Source: Torymus aiolomorphi (Eukaryota; Arthropoda; Insecta; Hymenoptera; Torymidae). Taken from it: 64,000 bases of DNA. Below are positions 45,005 through 57,053 of this stretch, piece after piece. Position 1 is the first letter of the stretch. Every line of letters starts with the position of its first letter. The stretch is from NCBI GenBank assembly GCA_036365515.1, contig CM070873.1, forward strand, positions 74,116,529-74,180,528, given 5' to 3'. The notes under the pieces were generated by a model that was given only the letters and a program-made list of their open reading frames with translations, ran no database searches and was not told the origin of the DNA. Both the position numbers and the translations under genes were made by a program.

Positions 45005-45370
45005 GTAGTATTTGAAATACGTTCGTAAATTGTAATTATTTGAAGGAGTAAAACGGACTCGAGACGAACTAAGTTGTTTTGATGAATTTATTACACCAAC
45101 GTTTCGAAAGTGTCACTTTCTTCATCAGGGCTACGAAAGCATAGTTTTAAACATGTAGATTTATATATAAAAAAACAATATTAGACAAAATATGTAAAAA
45201 ACATACAATAAAAACAATATTATAACATTTTAGGTTTCTCTACGAGGAGTTTGAACTTCTCATCACGAATGCAACGTCGCCAAATCACTATAGATTACAA
45301 TTAGAGTTTTTAATAACTTAAGAAATTAAAATGCAATACGTATATGAAAGAATATTTGTTAAAAAATGAA
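45005..45370 (-). repeat. Inverted PLE terminal copy (pseudo-LTR)
   Basis: The minus strand matches 27743-28232 and 47815-48256, including GTTCGTCTCGAGTCCG and the hammerhead-like core. Confidence 0.85.
45101..45128 (-). ncRNA. Hammerhead-ribozyme-like core (PLE, inverted copy)
   Basis: On the minus strand CTGATGA, a perfect stem II hairpin GAAAGTG-A-CACTTTC, then GAAAC. This is the best-paired stem II of the copies in this window. Confidence 0.7.
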
Positions 45371-45374
45371 GTAA

Positions 45375-47516
45375 ATGAACCTCACCGTCATCACGAATAA
45401 GAATGATTATCTTAACAAAGTAGAAACTGCTCTCGCGGATAGAAATTATTACTCAATCGTAAAAAATTCGCCTTTAAGGTGATGTCGGAGCCACGCTGAT
45501 TGGTTGAAAATTTCCTAACCTCAAAAACTTTATATCATAAATAAAAAAAAGTGTACAATCGTAAAGCACAAAAATACGGTGATCGCGTGTTCTTGTTATA
45601 ATAAGGAATGTTTATAAATGTTATACAGCATTTAATAATTTTTAGTTAAACCAAACAATGGAAAATACGACGCGAGGTGAGGATGACGTTTCACATAGAA
45701 AATTGTAAGATGACCGTCACTTTTACGTAATTCCACGCGTCAATTTTAAGAATATTGCATTATATAAATTATTGAACATTTTGATTATTGAAAATGCTGT
45801 GATCCCGCGTTCTTTGCACGATAAAAAATCGTTAGCAACTTAATTTTCTGTATTACGAAGTAAATTTCGCGCGAACAATGGGAAATGCGGCTCGAGGTGG
45901 AGGTCACCATCGGTAAAGTTCGCTCCTACATCCCCTTAAGCAAATTACAGAACAATATCTCATCTCTCATCAAAGATTGGAACAATAAAGGGGTTTTCGA
46001 TACAGACCCATGTTTTTTTCATGTATTACACGCAGATATTAAAAAAACAAACCTGGCGAGAGCATATGCCCTTGTTAAGATCCATAAGAAAGACAATCAC
46101 ATACGAATCATAGTTTCTGCAATTGGTAGTCCTACTTACGCTCTAGATAAAAGTTTATCATTACTCTTCACCAAATACTTTCCTCGGCCAAAATCAACAG
46201 TAAAAAGCAGCACCGAATTAAAGGAAATAGTAGATACCGTAGACATCACGGACGAATTTGAGCTTTCCCCTTTTGATGTCGTTTCCCTGTTTACAAACAT
46301 TCCGTCGAATCTGATTATTCTTGCAATCTCAAAAAATGAAAATACCTTAATAATAAAATAAACTTATCTAAAACAGAATTTTTGAAAAGAATCAAAATAC
46401 TACTAGATTCTACGTGTTTACAGTTTAATAATAAATATTATAAACAGACTATGGGTGAACCGATGGGTTTTTGCACGAGCCCGTGGTTCGCTGATATTAC
46501 TCTCGAACTTTCGGAAACCTCGTGTCTTAACAAATACAAAAGTAAAGTCTTACAGTTCAAAAGATATGTAGATGACTGTATTCTCATTACTAAGAAAAAT
46601 AAAACGAACGAAATCCTCACTACATTTAATAGTTATAATAGCCATTTGCAATTTACAATAGAATATGCACATAATAACAGCATAAACTTCCTTGATATGA
46701 CACTTACAAAAACAGATGATAACAAAATAATCACCAATTGGTATAGAAAACCACAGCCTCTGGACGTTACATGAACTATTTTTCCCACCACCCACAGTCA
46801 CAAAAAATAGCTATTATATACAACCTTGTCGACAAATCTCTAAAACTCTCTCATCCACAGTTCCATATCGATAACTTAAAAATAACCACACATTACCTTC
46901 AATGTAACAACTACCCTTCAAATATTATTAAAAAATATATTGGCATTAGACTCGACCAGATCCATAAAAATAATAGCAACGTCGCAACTTATAACACAGC
47001 TAACAATACTAAATCAATAGTCTCTAGAACAAAAATGTACTGCAATACATAAAGAATTTAACACCAAAAATTGACTGTATCCTCCGTACACACAATATAA
47101 TTCCAATATATAAAACCATTAACAAGTTTAATCATTTGATAAGACTAGGAAAGGACCGTCTCGATTTCTTAAACTCTAATGGGATCGTTTACAAGATCAA
47201 CTGCAATAACTGCTCGGCCACATACATCGGCATGAGTAAACGAAAATTAACGAAACGTGTATACGAGCATAAAAGAGCAGTCAAATTAGGCTCTGAAAAT
47301 TCTGCACTCACCGGCCATACACAGGGCACAGGACATTCCATAAATTTCGACAAGATCAGAATACTAGACAAAGAACCGAACTATTTCAAGCGCACCTTTT
47401 CCGAGATGATGCACATACACTACCACAACAATACACTCAACCATATGGAAGATACCCATTTCTTAAAAAACGCATATAAAAAGACTATTGATACCATCAA
47501 GAAGCTACACATTTAA
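45375..47516 (+). pseudogene. PLE ORF: reverse transcriptase plus GIY-YIG endonuclease, broken
   Basis: 45375-45477 encodes the N-terminal piece (NKNDYLNKVETALADRNYY) up to the MITE. After the MITE the same frame resumes at 45936 with SSLIKDWNNKGVFD, AYALVKIHKKDNHIRIIVSA and SPFDVVSLFTNIP. A stop near 46359 is followed by 46382-46774 with MGEPMGFCTSPWFADITLEL, the catalytic RYVDDCIL and NWYRKP. 46771-47052 continues in another frame. 47136-47516 is the GIY-YIG nuclease: VYKINCNNC, TYIGMSKRKLTKRVYEHK. The N-terminus is short because the ORF abuts the inverted terminus. At least two lesions besides the MITE. Confidence 0.88.
45478..45935. mobile_element. TTAA MITE inserted in the PLE ORF
   Basis: 458 bp between TTAA at 45474-45477 and 45936-45939. 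The ends GGTGATGTCGGAGC and the complement of GCTCCTACATCCCC form ~15-bp imperfect terminal repeats similar to the MITE at 40993-41352. The PLE reading frame is in register on both sides if one TTAA is counted. The apparent Met start at 45885 lies in the MITE and is spurious. Confidence 0.85.
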
Positions 47517-47814
47517 ATTCATAATATTTACAATTGCTTTCTACGTGTTTACAACCTCTTTTCTCTATCACTCTACTGTCTTGTTTTGTACTGTAGGATC
47601 AGGTGAGCATGCGATAGAGAGGTGGCACACCTAATACGCGAGAGTCTCCGTATTCTAATCGTATGGGTTTCTTCCACTGGTTTCCTCACCGCGTGCGCTC
47701 CTGTTCCACCGGTGTGAGCGAGGCAACCGCTATGCCTCAGTATTTCCCTCTCCCGACCCCCATCACCTTTTTCCTTTCTATCCTAACAGTTATTCATTAC
47801 ACCTTAATTTTAAT
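47517..47814 (+). other. PLE 3' untranslated region
   Basis: Pyrimidine-rich, GC-richer sequence between the GIY-YIG stop and the terminal copy, including TTCTTCCACTGGTTTCCTCACC. No frame or RNA gene is recognised. Confidence 0.5.
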
Positions 47815-48256
47815 TTATCTTTAGTGTCATTTTGGAGTTTGCCCAATAATATAGTTGGACACTTCCAAAATTGACGATGTGTGGAAAACGTCATAGACTC
47901 TGTAAGTTCTTACCATTACTTCATTTTTTAACAAATATTCTTTCATATACGTATTGCATTTTAATTTCTTAAGTTATTAAAAACTCTAATTGTAATCTAT
48001 AGTAATTTGGTGACGTTGCGTCCGTGATGAGAAGTTCAAACTCCTCGTAGACTAACCTAATATGTTATAATATTGTTTTTATGGTATGTTTTTTACATAT
48101 TTTCTCTAATATTGTTTTTTGTATATAAATCTACATGTTTAAAACTATGCTTTCGTTGCCCTGATGAAGAAAGTAACAACACTTTCGAAACGTTGGTGTA
48201 ATAAATTCATCAAAACATCTTGGTTCGTCTCGAGTCCGGTTTTTAATCCTTCAAAT
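47815..48256 (+). repeat. Direct 3' PLE terminal copy (pseudo-LTR)
   Basis: It begins AGTGTCATTTTGGAGTTTGCC like the solo copy at 27743-28232 and includes GTTCGTCTCGAGTCCG. It ends at the right target duplication. Confidence 0.85.
48161..48191 (+). ncRNA. Hammerhead-ribozyme-like core (PLE, 3' copy)
   Basis: CTGATGA, stem II GAAAGT...ACTTTC with an AACAAC-type loop, then GAAAC followed by GTTGGTGTAATAAATTC as in the other two copies. Confidence 0.7.
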
Positions 48257-48429
48257 ATATTGTAAAAAATTTATACTATTATTGCATTTTGAAAGCTGTT
48301 TTTGGTATTCCATTTAGAAATTTCATTACACAAAAAAAGCTTTAGAATCTACACTTTTAATGTTCCATCTCACTATTCTTTTTTCAATAATCGCTATTTC
48401 TGTGCTTCAGTAATAATATTTACATAGAA

Positions 48430-48640
48430 TTACTTTTCTGCCCTCCGGCCGGAAAGCGCCAAATTCCCGGCCGCTGCGAGAAACGAAGTTGCCGCTTTCC
48501 GGCGCCGTCGAGCAGAAAAATAGTATACACACCTTGGCCAATAAAAAGGAAAGCCTCAGATCACATGTAATTGTCGGCCGTGGCGAAGCCGAGGTTTTCT
48601 TATTTTACTGGCCTAGGTATGTAATATACTATTACTTCAC
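48430..48640. repeat. Small nested foldback element, copy 2
   Basis: AATAGTATACACACCTTGGCC ... TTTACTGGCCTAGGTATGTAATATACTATT inverted ends around GAAAGCCTCAGATCACATG. It has the same design as 26640-26875 but a different GC-rich outer hairpin (GCCGGAAAGCG ... CGCTTTCCGGC-like). Confidence 0.55.
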
Positions 48641-48712
48641 ATTATCTTGTATTAGGTAACTGTCAAAAATGCGACACAAGCTTTTAACGTATGCAAAAAA
48701 TCCATATATATT

Positions 48713-48716
<4 letters not shown>

Positions 48717-48768
<52 letters not shown>

Positions 48769-49020
48769 ATATTATATAGGCGTTTCTGCTATATCTGAAC
48801 GCAGTCCCTCCACCGTCCCCTCCACCGCCCTCCACCGTCCCCTCCACCGTCCCCTCCACTTACCTATTTGCTGCCCCTCCACCGTCCCCTCCACTTTTTA
48901 ACGTTAAATTCGTTCAAAAATCGCGTTATTTTTTAATCTCAGTCAGACCACCGTCCCCTCTACCGCCCTCCACCGTCCCCTCCACCGCCCTCCACTTACC
49001 GTCCCCTCCACCTCTGGACT
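48717..49020. repeat. (TA)n followed by C-rich CCGTCCCCTCCA minisatellite
   Basis: TA array at 48717-48764, then CCCTATATTATATAGGCGTTTC and irregular copies of CCACCGTCCCCTCCACCGCC. The order is the same as at 42893-43325 (dinucleotide array, CCCTATATTA lead-in, C-rich tract). Confidence 0.75.
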
Positions 49021-49239
49021 ACTTCCGAACTATTGTTTTTTATGATAATCGAAAAACCATCAAAGAGAAAGCTGTCAGTAAATCTTTGAATTCGAACATT
49101 TAAAAAAACTCAAAAATATACTAATTATTATTAGAACCAACATAGACAATTATGTTTTCAACTATTACCACATTTCGCACATTTCGAACAGCTTTCCACA
49201 TCACCACTGAGGTACTGTTATAGGCGCGTTGAATTTTTG

Positions 49240-49345
49240 ATTTTATTGAGCTTAGGTTTTATATATAAGAAATAATAATAATTATATATATGATTTTGGG
49301 ACATTCCAAAATCATATAGAATTACACAATAATTTTTTATATAAT
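49240..49345. repeat. Short palindrome
   Basis: ATGATTTTGG-GACATT-CCAAAATCAT (about 49289-49314) is a perfect 10-bp stem, flanked by weaker outer complementarity (TTGAGCTTAGG ... GAGCCTAAAC). Confidence 0.6.
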
Positions 49346-49473
49346 GAGCCTAAACACAACCATGGAATTCATCGCCAGTAACCCTAAAAACCATGGAAGT
49401 CATCCCTCCGTAGTCCTTCTTGACTCCAACCTAGCCCTTCCTTCCTCCACCATGTAAGATGTGAATTAATTCA

Positions 49474-50361
49474 CAGTCAGATTGCCCTTGTTTATAATCA
49501 CCCCCGTAGAATCTGAAATAGAAACTTAATTAAAACCTGAACTGTAATACCGATAAAAAAATTCTTATCAGTTGATATTAGATTACAGTCGACAGAAGTA
49601 ATATTTTTTAATGATAAAAATAATAAGTAAAATGTTGATTCCTTCCAAACTTATGAATGTTTAAAATAGATCATTGAAAGTGCATAAAAAATATGTCTGC
49701 AATTAAACAGTTTAATTTTAGGGATTAATCAGTATATTTTCGATGTTTTACTTTGAACTTTCATAACTTTGGAAGGAACAAACATGTTATAATTATAAAA
49801 AAAGCAAATGATAGCTGATTTTCTCAAGTTTCATTTTTAATTTTCGAAATTATATTTTCTATGACTAACGACTACGTCGACAAGCTTTACTTATACTATA
49901 AAATAGTAAAGTGCGCCCGGCGGAAGTCATATGGTTCTTTACACCCGGCGGAAGTAATATGGCTCTTTACGCCCAGCGGAAGTAATATGGCTCTTTACGC
50001 CCAGCGGAAGTAAAAATGGGTCTCTACGATCGGCGGGAGTAAAGCATATCTTTACTCCCGGCGGGAGAATAGCCCCTCTTAAATCTAAAATGGCTCTTTA
50101 CGCCCGACGGGAGCAAAGTGGCTCTTTACGCCCGATTATACGACACAGCGGCGCACTTTCAATGATCTATTTTAAACATTCATAAGTTTGGAAGGAATCA
50201 ACATTTTACTTATTATTTTTATCATTAAAAATATTACTTATGTCGACTGTAATCTAATATCAACTGATAAGAATTTTTTTATCGGTATTACAGTTCAGGT
50301 TTTAATTAAGTTTCTATTTCAGATTCTACGGGGGTGATTATAAACAAGGGCAATCTGACTG
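49474..50361. mobile_element. Foldback element with ~210-bp inverted arms and 28-bp internal repeats
   Basis: Arms 49474-49683 and 50153-50361 are nearly exact inverted copies. The centre holds about six copies of a ~28-bp unit (GGCTCTTTACGCCCAGCGGA, AGTAATAT) at 49905-50140. A further, direct copy of the right-arm sequence lies at 53510-53648. No coding sequence or clear target duplication. Confidence 0.75.
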
Positions 50362-50669
50362 CCATTAATATTTATAATAATTTAATTTATAAGAATGTAA
50401 GACCTATAAAAAAATTCTTATCAGTTGATATTAGATTACAGTTGATATCATTTTTATAATCGAGAAGCATGCTCTTTTCCGTTATTTTATGCGATTTTCC
50501 GACTAGATTTGTTATATTACGTTAATTTCACGTTATTTTTACGTTATATTATGATATTTTATATGAAATTAACGTTTAGTAATGAAAAAAATATCGTAGA
50601 ATAACATAAAAATAACGTGAAAGCTAATTAAAAATAGTCTTTTCTTACTCGCCCACCCGAAATTACGTA

Positions 50670-50697
50670 CTTTCGGCCCGCATCTCCGGGCCGAAAG
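50670..50697. repeat. Perfect 11-bp GC-rich hairpin
   Basis: CTTTCGGCCCG-CATCTC-CGGGCCGAAAG. Downstream is CTCTGATTGGCTGCCAAAATTTCC, which resembles sequence inside the MITE at 45490-45530. Confidence 0.7.
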
Positions 50698-50699
50698 AG

Positions 50700-52560
50700 A
50701 AACTTTCGCATCCTATTTAGACCAACCACGCGCTCTGATTGGCTGCCAAAATTTCCTGACCCGCGGCGCTTCAGCGCCCGCGCGCATGTCCGAGGAAAGA
50801 TATTGTTCATGTAAAATACTGAATAAAAATATTTAGAAAAATATATTGAATTATGCAAAAATTATATTCGTCGATTATGAGGAAAAAGGATATTATACAA
50901 CGGAAAAATATTCAGCATTAAGTAATATTATCTTTTCCAAATATTATTATTCAGTATTTTGCATAAGTAATACTTAATTTGAGATATTTCGTTAAAAAAA
51001 TTTCATTGTAGAATTTTTCCAAGAAAACTTCATGTAAGTATACACTTAAAAAAGTCCTAATTTGTAAATCGAATGTCCACATAACCCTATTTTTATGTTT
51101 AAAATACGCTTCCTTCATTAGAATTCTGAAATAATAATTTGTATTCCGTTGCCTTTCAAATTACACGCAAATTGCACATTAAGAAGGAAGTTAACTAATC
51201 TGTACGTTAAGAAAGAAGTTAATTTAACTGCTCGGAAAAAGAAAAGTAACATTAGTTGAAAAATAAAAAAAAGGTTATTTTTCTTTGTTACCCTCCCTTT
51301 TTTGCCGTGCAAACAAGTCGACCCCTTTTTTAACACACAGTCAAGTTGACTCCTTTCTGCACGTGTAGCAAAATTAATCTCCTTTGTACCTAGCATTATT
51401 TATTTCAATTATTTTCAAATTTATTTTATAGGCAATTAGGTCTTACTAAATAAATCGTATTCCCAATTTAGTTATTTTATATGATTTCTATTCCTTTATA
51501 TAATTCTCAAATTCATAGTATTCAGTAGAGAAGTAGGTTTATAGGTTAGTAGAAGAAATTTACGTATTCCCGATTTACTTATTTTGCCATCCATTTATAT
51601 ATAGATTCTTAAAATTCAAAGTGTTTAATAGGGGATTAGGCCTAGATTGGTGAAATCCGTCAACCAAGGAACCAATAACCAAAAGCTTGGCAAATATGAA
51701 ATTGATGTGAAAAATTAATAAGTGGTAAACTTTTATCCTAAGTTTTATCCAAAGTGGTTCCTCATTTCAAAAAGGTAAATTATTTTTATATTAATGAATC
51801 CAACATATTTAAATATATATAATTAAAAATTTGTAAAAATCCATAAAAATTTTCAGTTTTCTACACTTTCATTCTACAGTTCATAAAATTGTTATTAGCC
51901 GTAAAAGTTTATAAATATAAAATATAAGAAAGTTTGCCAAAATGTAAGAATGTGTAAAAAAATGTAAAACAGTATAAAAAAATGTTAAAAATAGTAAAAT
52001 AGAAATATATATATATATATATATAAGTTTTAGTAAAAAATTATAAATAACTATTTAATTTTTTAATACATTAAATACAACATAGTTTTGTATTAAAATT
52101 TTTATTTCAATTAATTATTTATATTATTTATATTATTTTTAAAATATTTGGTTAATTTTATGAGTAATCAAAAGTTTTTTTTTTCATTCATTTTATAATT
52201 ATTAAAGAGTTATGAATAATTTCAAATAATTTTTTAACATATAAAAACAATTTTTAAGAATTGTAAATAAAAATTGTAAATATATAAAATTGTTTTAAAA
52301 TTCAAATATGTTGAATTAATAATGAAATGAAAAAATTGTAAATAAATTTATTGACAATGAAAATGCATTTTTTTAATAAAGATTAATTGAAACAATTGTA
52401 TATACATATTGTAAATATGTATTACAAAATTGTAAATACATATTTATATAAAATTGTAAATATATATTTATTATACAATTGTAAATCTCTCTATGAATAA
52501 AATCAATAAAATGGTATCAATAAAATTTCATCACGATAATACGTTTTGTTTTCCATCCTT
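50700..52560. other. AT-rich spacer
   Basis: Low-complexity AT-rich DNA with many TTGTAAATA-type words (notably 52260-52490, and again inverted in character at 54290-54730). No gene, RNA or element end is supported. Confidence 0.5.
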
Positions 52561-52562
52561 GT

Positions 52563-53329
<767 letters not shown>

Positions 53330-53423
53330 AGAGGGGAATGTGGAGGGTGGTGGGGTAAGAGAAAAGAAGGGGGTATGGGTGCATGGTATATAAGGAGGTG
53401 TATCGCGGGTTTTATTTCAGTCC

Positions 53424-53452
53424 CTGAGGAGGAGCCGGAGCAGGCTCGAAAC
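53424..53452 (+). ncRNA. Divergent hammerhead-ribozyme-like core
   Basis: CTGAGGA, stem II GAGCC-GGAGCA-GGCTC, then GAAAC. The core order is right for a hammerhead and the five stem II pairs are perfect. The sequence differs from the three PLE cores above, so it would belong to another PLE family. Stems I and III are not established. Confidence 0.55.
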
Positions 53453-53509
53453 GTCGGACAATGTGGTGGTGGTGGGCAGTCAGATCGTCCTTTGCTAACA
53501 AAGTTTTTT

Positions 53510-53643
53510 CCAGGTTTTAATTAAGTTTTTATTTCAGAATCTGCGGGGGTGATTATAAACAAGGGCAATCTGACTGCCATAAATATTAATTATTTTAATT
53601 TAATTTGTAAGACTGTAAGACCGATGGAAAAATTCTTATCAGT

Positions 53644-53725
<82 letters not shown>
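53510..53725. repeat. Third copy of foldback-arm sequence followed by (TA)n
   Basis: 53510-53648 matches 50310-50440 (TTTTAATTAAGTTT, GGGGGTGATTATAAACAAGG, ATTCTTATCAGTTGATAT). A TA array at 53646-53722 replaces the continuation. Confidence 0.75.
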
Positions 53726-53726
<1 letters not shown>

Positions 53727-53729
53727 TTG

Positions 53730-56530
53730 AACATTCCTTTGGTTTTTGTTTTCAAACTAAACCTTATTATGTAAATGTCATTTGACAAATCAATGTGTTG
53801 AATATCACATATTTTTCAAATTTTAGTTTTTCAAATTGTTATTTATATTATTATTAAATTTGTGAATACTTTTTAATAAAATTTACGTTATCTATACAGA
53901 AGTGAAAAGTGTCATATTTATATATACTCAACCAAATAACGATTAGCTTAACATTCGTTACATTTCTCTAAAAGATCAATGAAAATGTTCGAAGTTACAA
54001 TCTAGACATAGTTGTGTATACAATTATACAATCCAACCACTGAATTCTTCACTTTGAAAGTTACTTGGGACTTTGCCTTTTCGAAGTACCGAAGTCTCGA
54101 TATTTGCCAAAAATAGTATTTACGATTGGACAAATAGTATAAAATAGTGTGTGGCATAAGTACTTCACTACAAAGTACAACAAGATTTATTAATCTATAC
54201 ATGAATAGCACAAAAATCTGTTAGAAGTTTGAACAGAGAAGGTAATAAATCTATTATTTAGTTATTTTTCTTCGTTTAACCTATATAATTATATAATTAT
54301 AATTTACAATATTTTACAACTATTTACAATTTTAAAAAGTATTTACAATATTTATTTACAATTTTACATTTCTTATTTATGTACAATTATATATGTATTT
54401 ATAATTTTGTAATGAATTTGTATTTACAATTTTGTAATAAATATGTATTTACAATTTTTTCAATTAATCTTTATTAAAAGAATGCAATTTTGCATTGTCA
54501 ATAAATTTTTTTCATTTAATTATCAATTTAACATATTTGCATTTTAAAACAGTTTTATATATTTACAATTTTACATTCATTATTTATTTACATAACAAAC
54601 ATTAAATAAAAATTTGTTTCATTTTACAACTATTTACAATTTTAAAATGTATTTACAATATTTATTTATAATTTTACATTTCTTATTTAGTCACAATTTT
54701 ATAATAAATCTTTCCAGTTTATTTATAATTTATAATTGCGTTTATTTTTTATAACAAAAGTCAAAAGTCAATAGAAGTCAATAAAGCAAAAGCAATAAAT
54801 TTTGATTTCCGTCTGCTTTAAGTACTATCAAAACATTAAAAAAACCTCACATGTTGTTCCAACGGAAGACATTTACAGAACTATGTACGCACGACCCAAA
54901 TTCTTAATCGTATGTGAGATTTGAGTCGGACTGAAGGAACGTTTGAAGCCATGCTTTCTGTATATTCCGACTTCAGACCTTCTGACGTCTCACTTATGAC
55001 TATGCCTTTAAACATATAGGTAGTGTCACATAAGGTTTATTATGGTGTTTAAAGGAACGCGTTTACAGGAGTGTATACATAAACCAATTGCTTATAACTA
55101 ACGTGCACGTAACACGCTTACTTCTCTCATTAGTCGGGAGCGGGATTCCACGCGTTCAAATACAATATGTTTGCCGCTAAATTTCAAGAATGACTAATTA
55201 AATAGTTGCCATTTTTTGCAAATGACCTATGTATATAAAATAAAGTAATTGGTTATAGTTACATATCAAAGAAAATTATGATCAATATAATACCATTAAT
55301 AATTTTCTGTTTCTTTGCTTACATTTTTTACATAATAAAAGATGTTTATCGTTAGAATTTTTTTTTACAATTTTTTTTGGCAGTAATATTTTAAATAAAT
55401 TTCTAATTTATTTAAAATATGCACTCAAAGATATTTAAAATATCAATCATTAAATAGTTTCCGTCTTTCACAAATGCCATATCAAAGAAAATTATGATGA
55501 ATATAATACCATTAACAATTTTCTTATCCTTTGATAGTGATAATTACTTTATCAAAATGACAAGTCAGGGCAATGAAGAAATGGAAAGTAATAAACTTTT
55601 ATTCTATAAAATTAGAAATTTTTAAACATAAATTTAAATATAAAATAAACAGTCATAGATTACATTGAATATGAAGAAAAATTTTTTGAATATATGAAAC
55701 GTTTGGAACCATGTAATATGGAGCAATTAAATAACAATTTCAAGAAATTAAATTTACGCTCTATTAATATAAAAAAACAAACAAAAGAAAAAGTAAAAAA
55801 GTATAAAAAATATTATAATATGTAATTGAAAATCAAGTATAACGTTGAAAGAATGTTGATTCGAGATTGATACCTCGCAAAACGATCGAAAACCGAACGA
55901 ATCGCTTAAATTAGATTAAGAATAATATCTAATAAATAAGTAAGAGCAATAAGTATAACATTTAATAAACATTCAACATTATAACGTTATATTCAATATC
56001 AAAATGTTAAAAAAGAAGAAATTAAAAAAATAATTTTTACACTATTATATATAGTTATGTATCATATTTTGTGTACCTTTTTTTGACCAGTTTGAAATAT
56101 GATATTTCCATTGAGAAACAAAGATACATACAAATATATAATAATATATTGACTTTGTCAGTCATACATACCCTTTAATTTAAAAGTAACTAAATATTCT
56201 TGAATTATTTTATCACACTAAAATTATTAAAATAGAAAAATAATTTTTAGAAAAATCTACATTCTAAAAAATTTATATTTTTATATTGTTCTGTTCATTG
56301 ATGGTAACAAATTTATATTAAATAGGATTGTGTCAGCCTTTTCGCCTTATTTTCTAAAGCTTATTTCATAGCTGATGTGTGGCAATCAACTTTAAAACGC
56401 CAATCAAGAAATATTTTTGGATCTTTTAAAGTGTAAGGTTTTTTCAAAAAGTAATATTTTTCTTTTTCCTATAATACATTGAATTTCATGTATTTTCATA
56501 TAGGTATTCTACGATTCCTCATATTTGATA
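53730..56530. other. AT-rich spacer upstream of the Helitron
   Basis: No convincing gene. A segment ATATCAAAGAAAATTATGAT(C/G)AATATAATACCATTAA is repeated at about 55265 and 55486. The Helitron 5' end (expected to begin TC after an A) should lie here but cannot be identified by eye. Confidence 0.45.
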
Positions 56531-56537
56531 TAATAAA

Positions 56538-57053
56538 ATGAATAAGATCTCAAAAAGAATTATAAAACATAAAATGAAACCAGATGGTAACTGTCTTTTC
56601 CGAGCATTTGCAGAATTTTTATTTAGTAATCAAGAGCAACATAGACAAATTCGATTGAAATTAGTGGATAAAATTATAAGTGATTGGATAGTTTATGAAT
56701 CTTTTGTATTAGGAGACAATTCTTACAACACAATAATTACTGATTCAAATTCTTACAGACTACATATGTCTACTAATGGTAGTTTTGGTGGAGAAGTTGA
56801 GATTGCTGCTTTTGTTAGTATTTACAATGTAAAAGTTATAGTATATCAAGGATATTATAATGCAAGGGAATTCGGTGCATGTAATAGCAGAAATAAATTA
56901 GTTCTTTTATTATCTGGAAGCTTGGATAGTGGTCATTATGATATTCTTGATATTGAAAATATTTTTGTTTGTCTGGAAACGATCGAAATTATTGGTCGAT
57001 GGAAAAAAAGAGACAAAAGGATAGAATCACGAACCTTAGTGAAAGAAGGTTGA
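56538..57053 (+). CDS. OTU-family cysteine protease domain 1 (Helitron)
   Basis: The frame contains the OTU catalytic Cys motif PDGNCLFRAFAEF (Cys at about residue 19), the GSFGGEVEIAAFVSIYNVKV strand-loop and the catalytic His motif SGSLDSGHYDIL (about residues 127-138). Animal Helitrons often carry an OTU domain; the family removes ubiquitin or related modifiers, and its role in transposition is unknown. The ATG at 56538 is the first in frame. A frameshift near 56960-57000 separates it from the next frame, which begins inside its end; the original product was probably one polyprotein. Confidence 0.88.
   Translation: MNKISKRIIKHKMKPDGNCLFRAFAEFLFSNQEQHRQIRLKLVDKIISDWIVYESFVLGDNSYNTIITDSNSYRLHMSTNGSFGGEVEIAAFVSIYNVKVIVYQGYYNAREFGACNSRNKLVLLLSGSLDSGHYDILDIENIFVCLETIEIIGRWKKRDKRIESRTLVKEG

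Larger units (their letters stand above)
45001..48256 (+). mobile_element. Near-complete Penelope-like element, inverted 5' copy and direct 3' copy of its terminus
   Basis: The element is bracketed by ATATTGTAAAAA (44989-45000 and 48257-48268), a probable 12-bp or longer target duplication. An inverted copy of the PLE terminal sequence (45005-45370) precedes the ORF and a direct copy (47815-48256) follows it. This arrangement is known from Penelope. The ORF is interrupted by a TTAA MITE at 45478-45935 and has a few other lesions. Confidence 0.85.
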
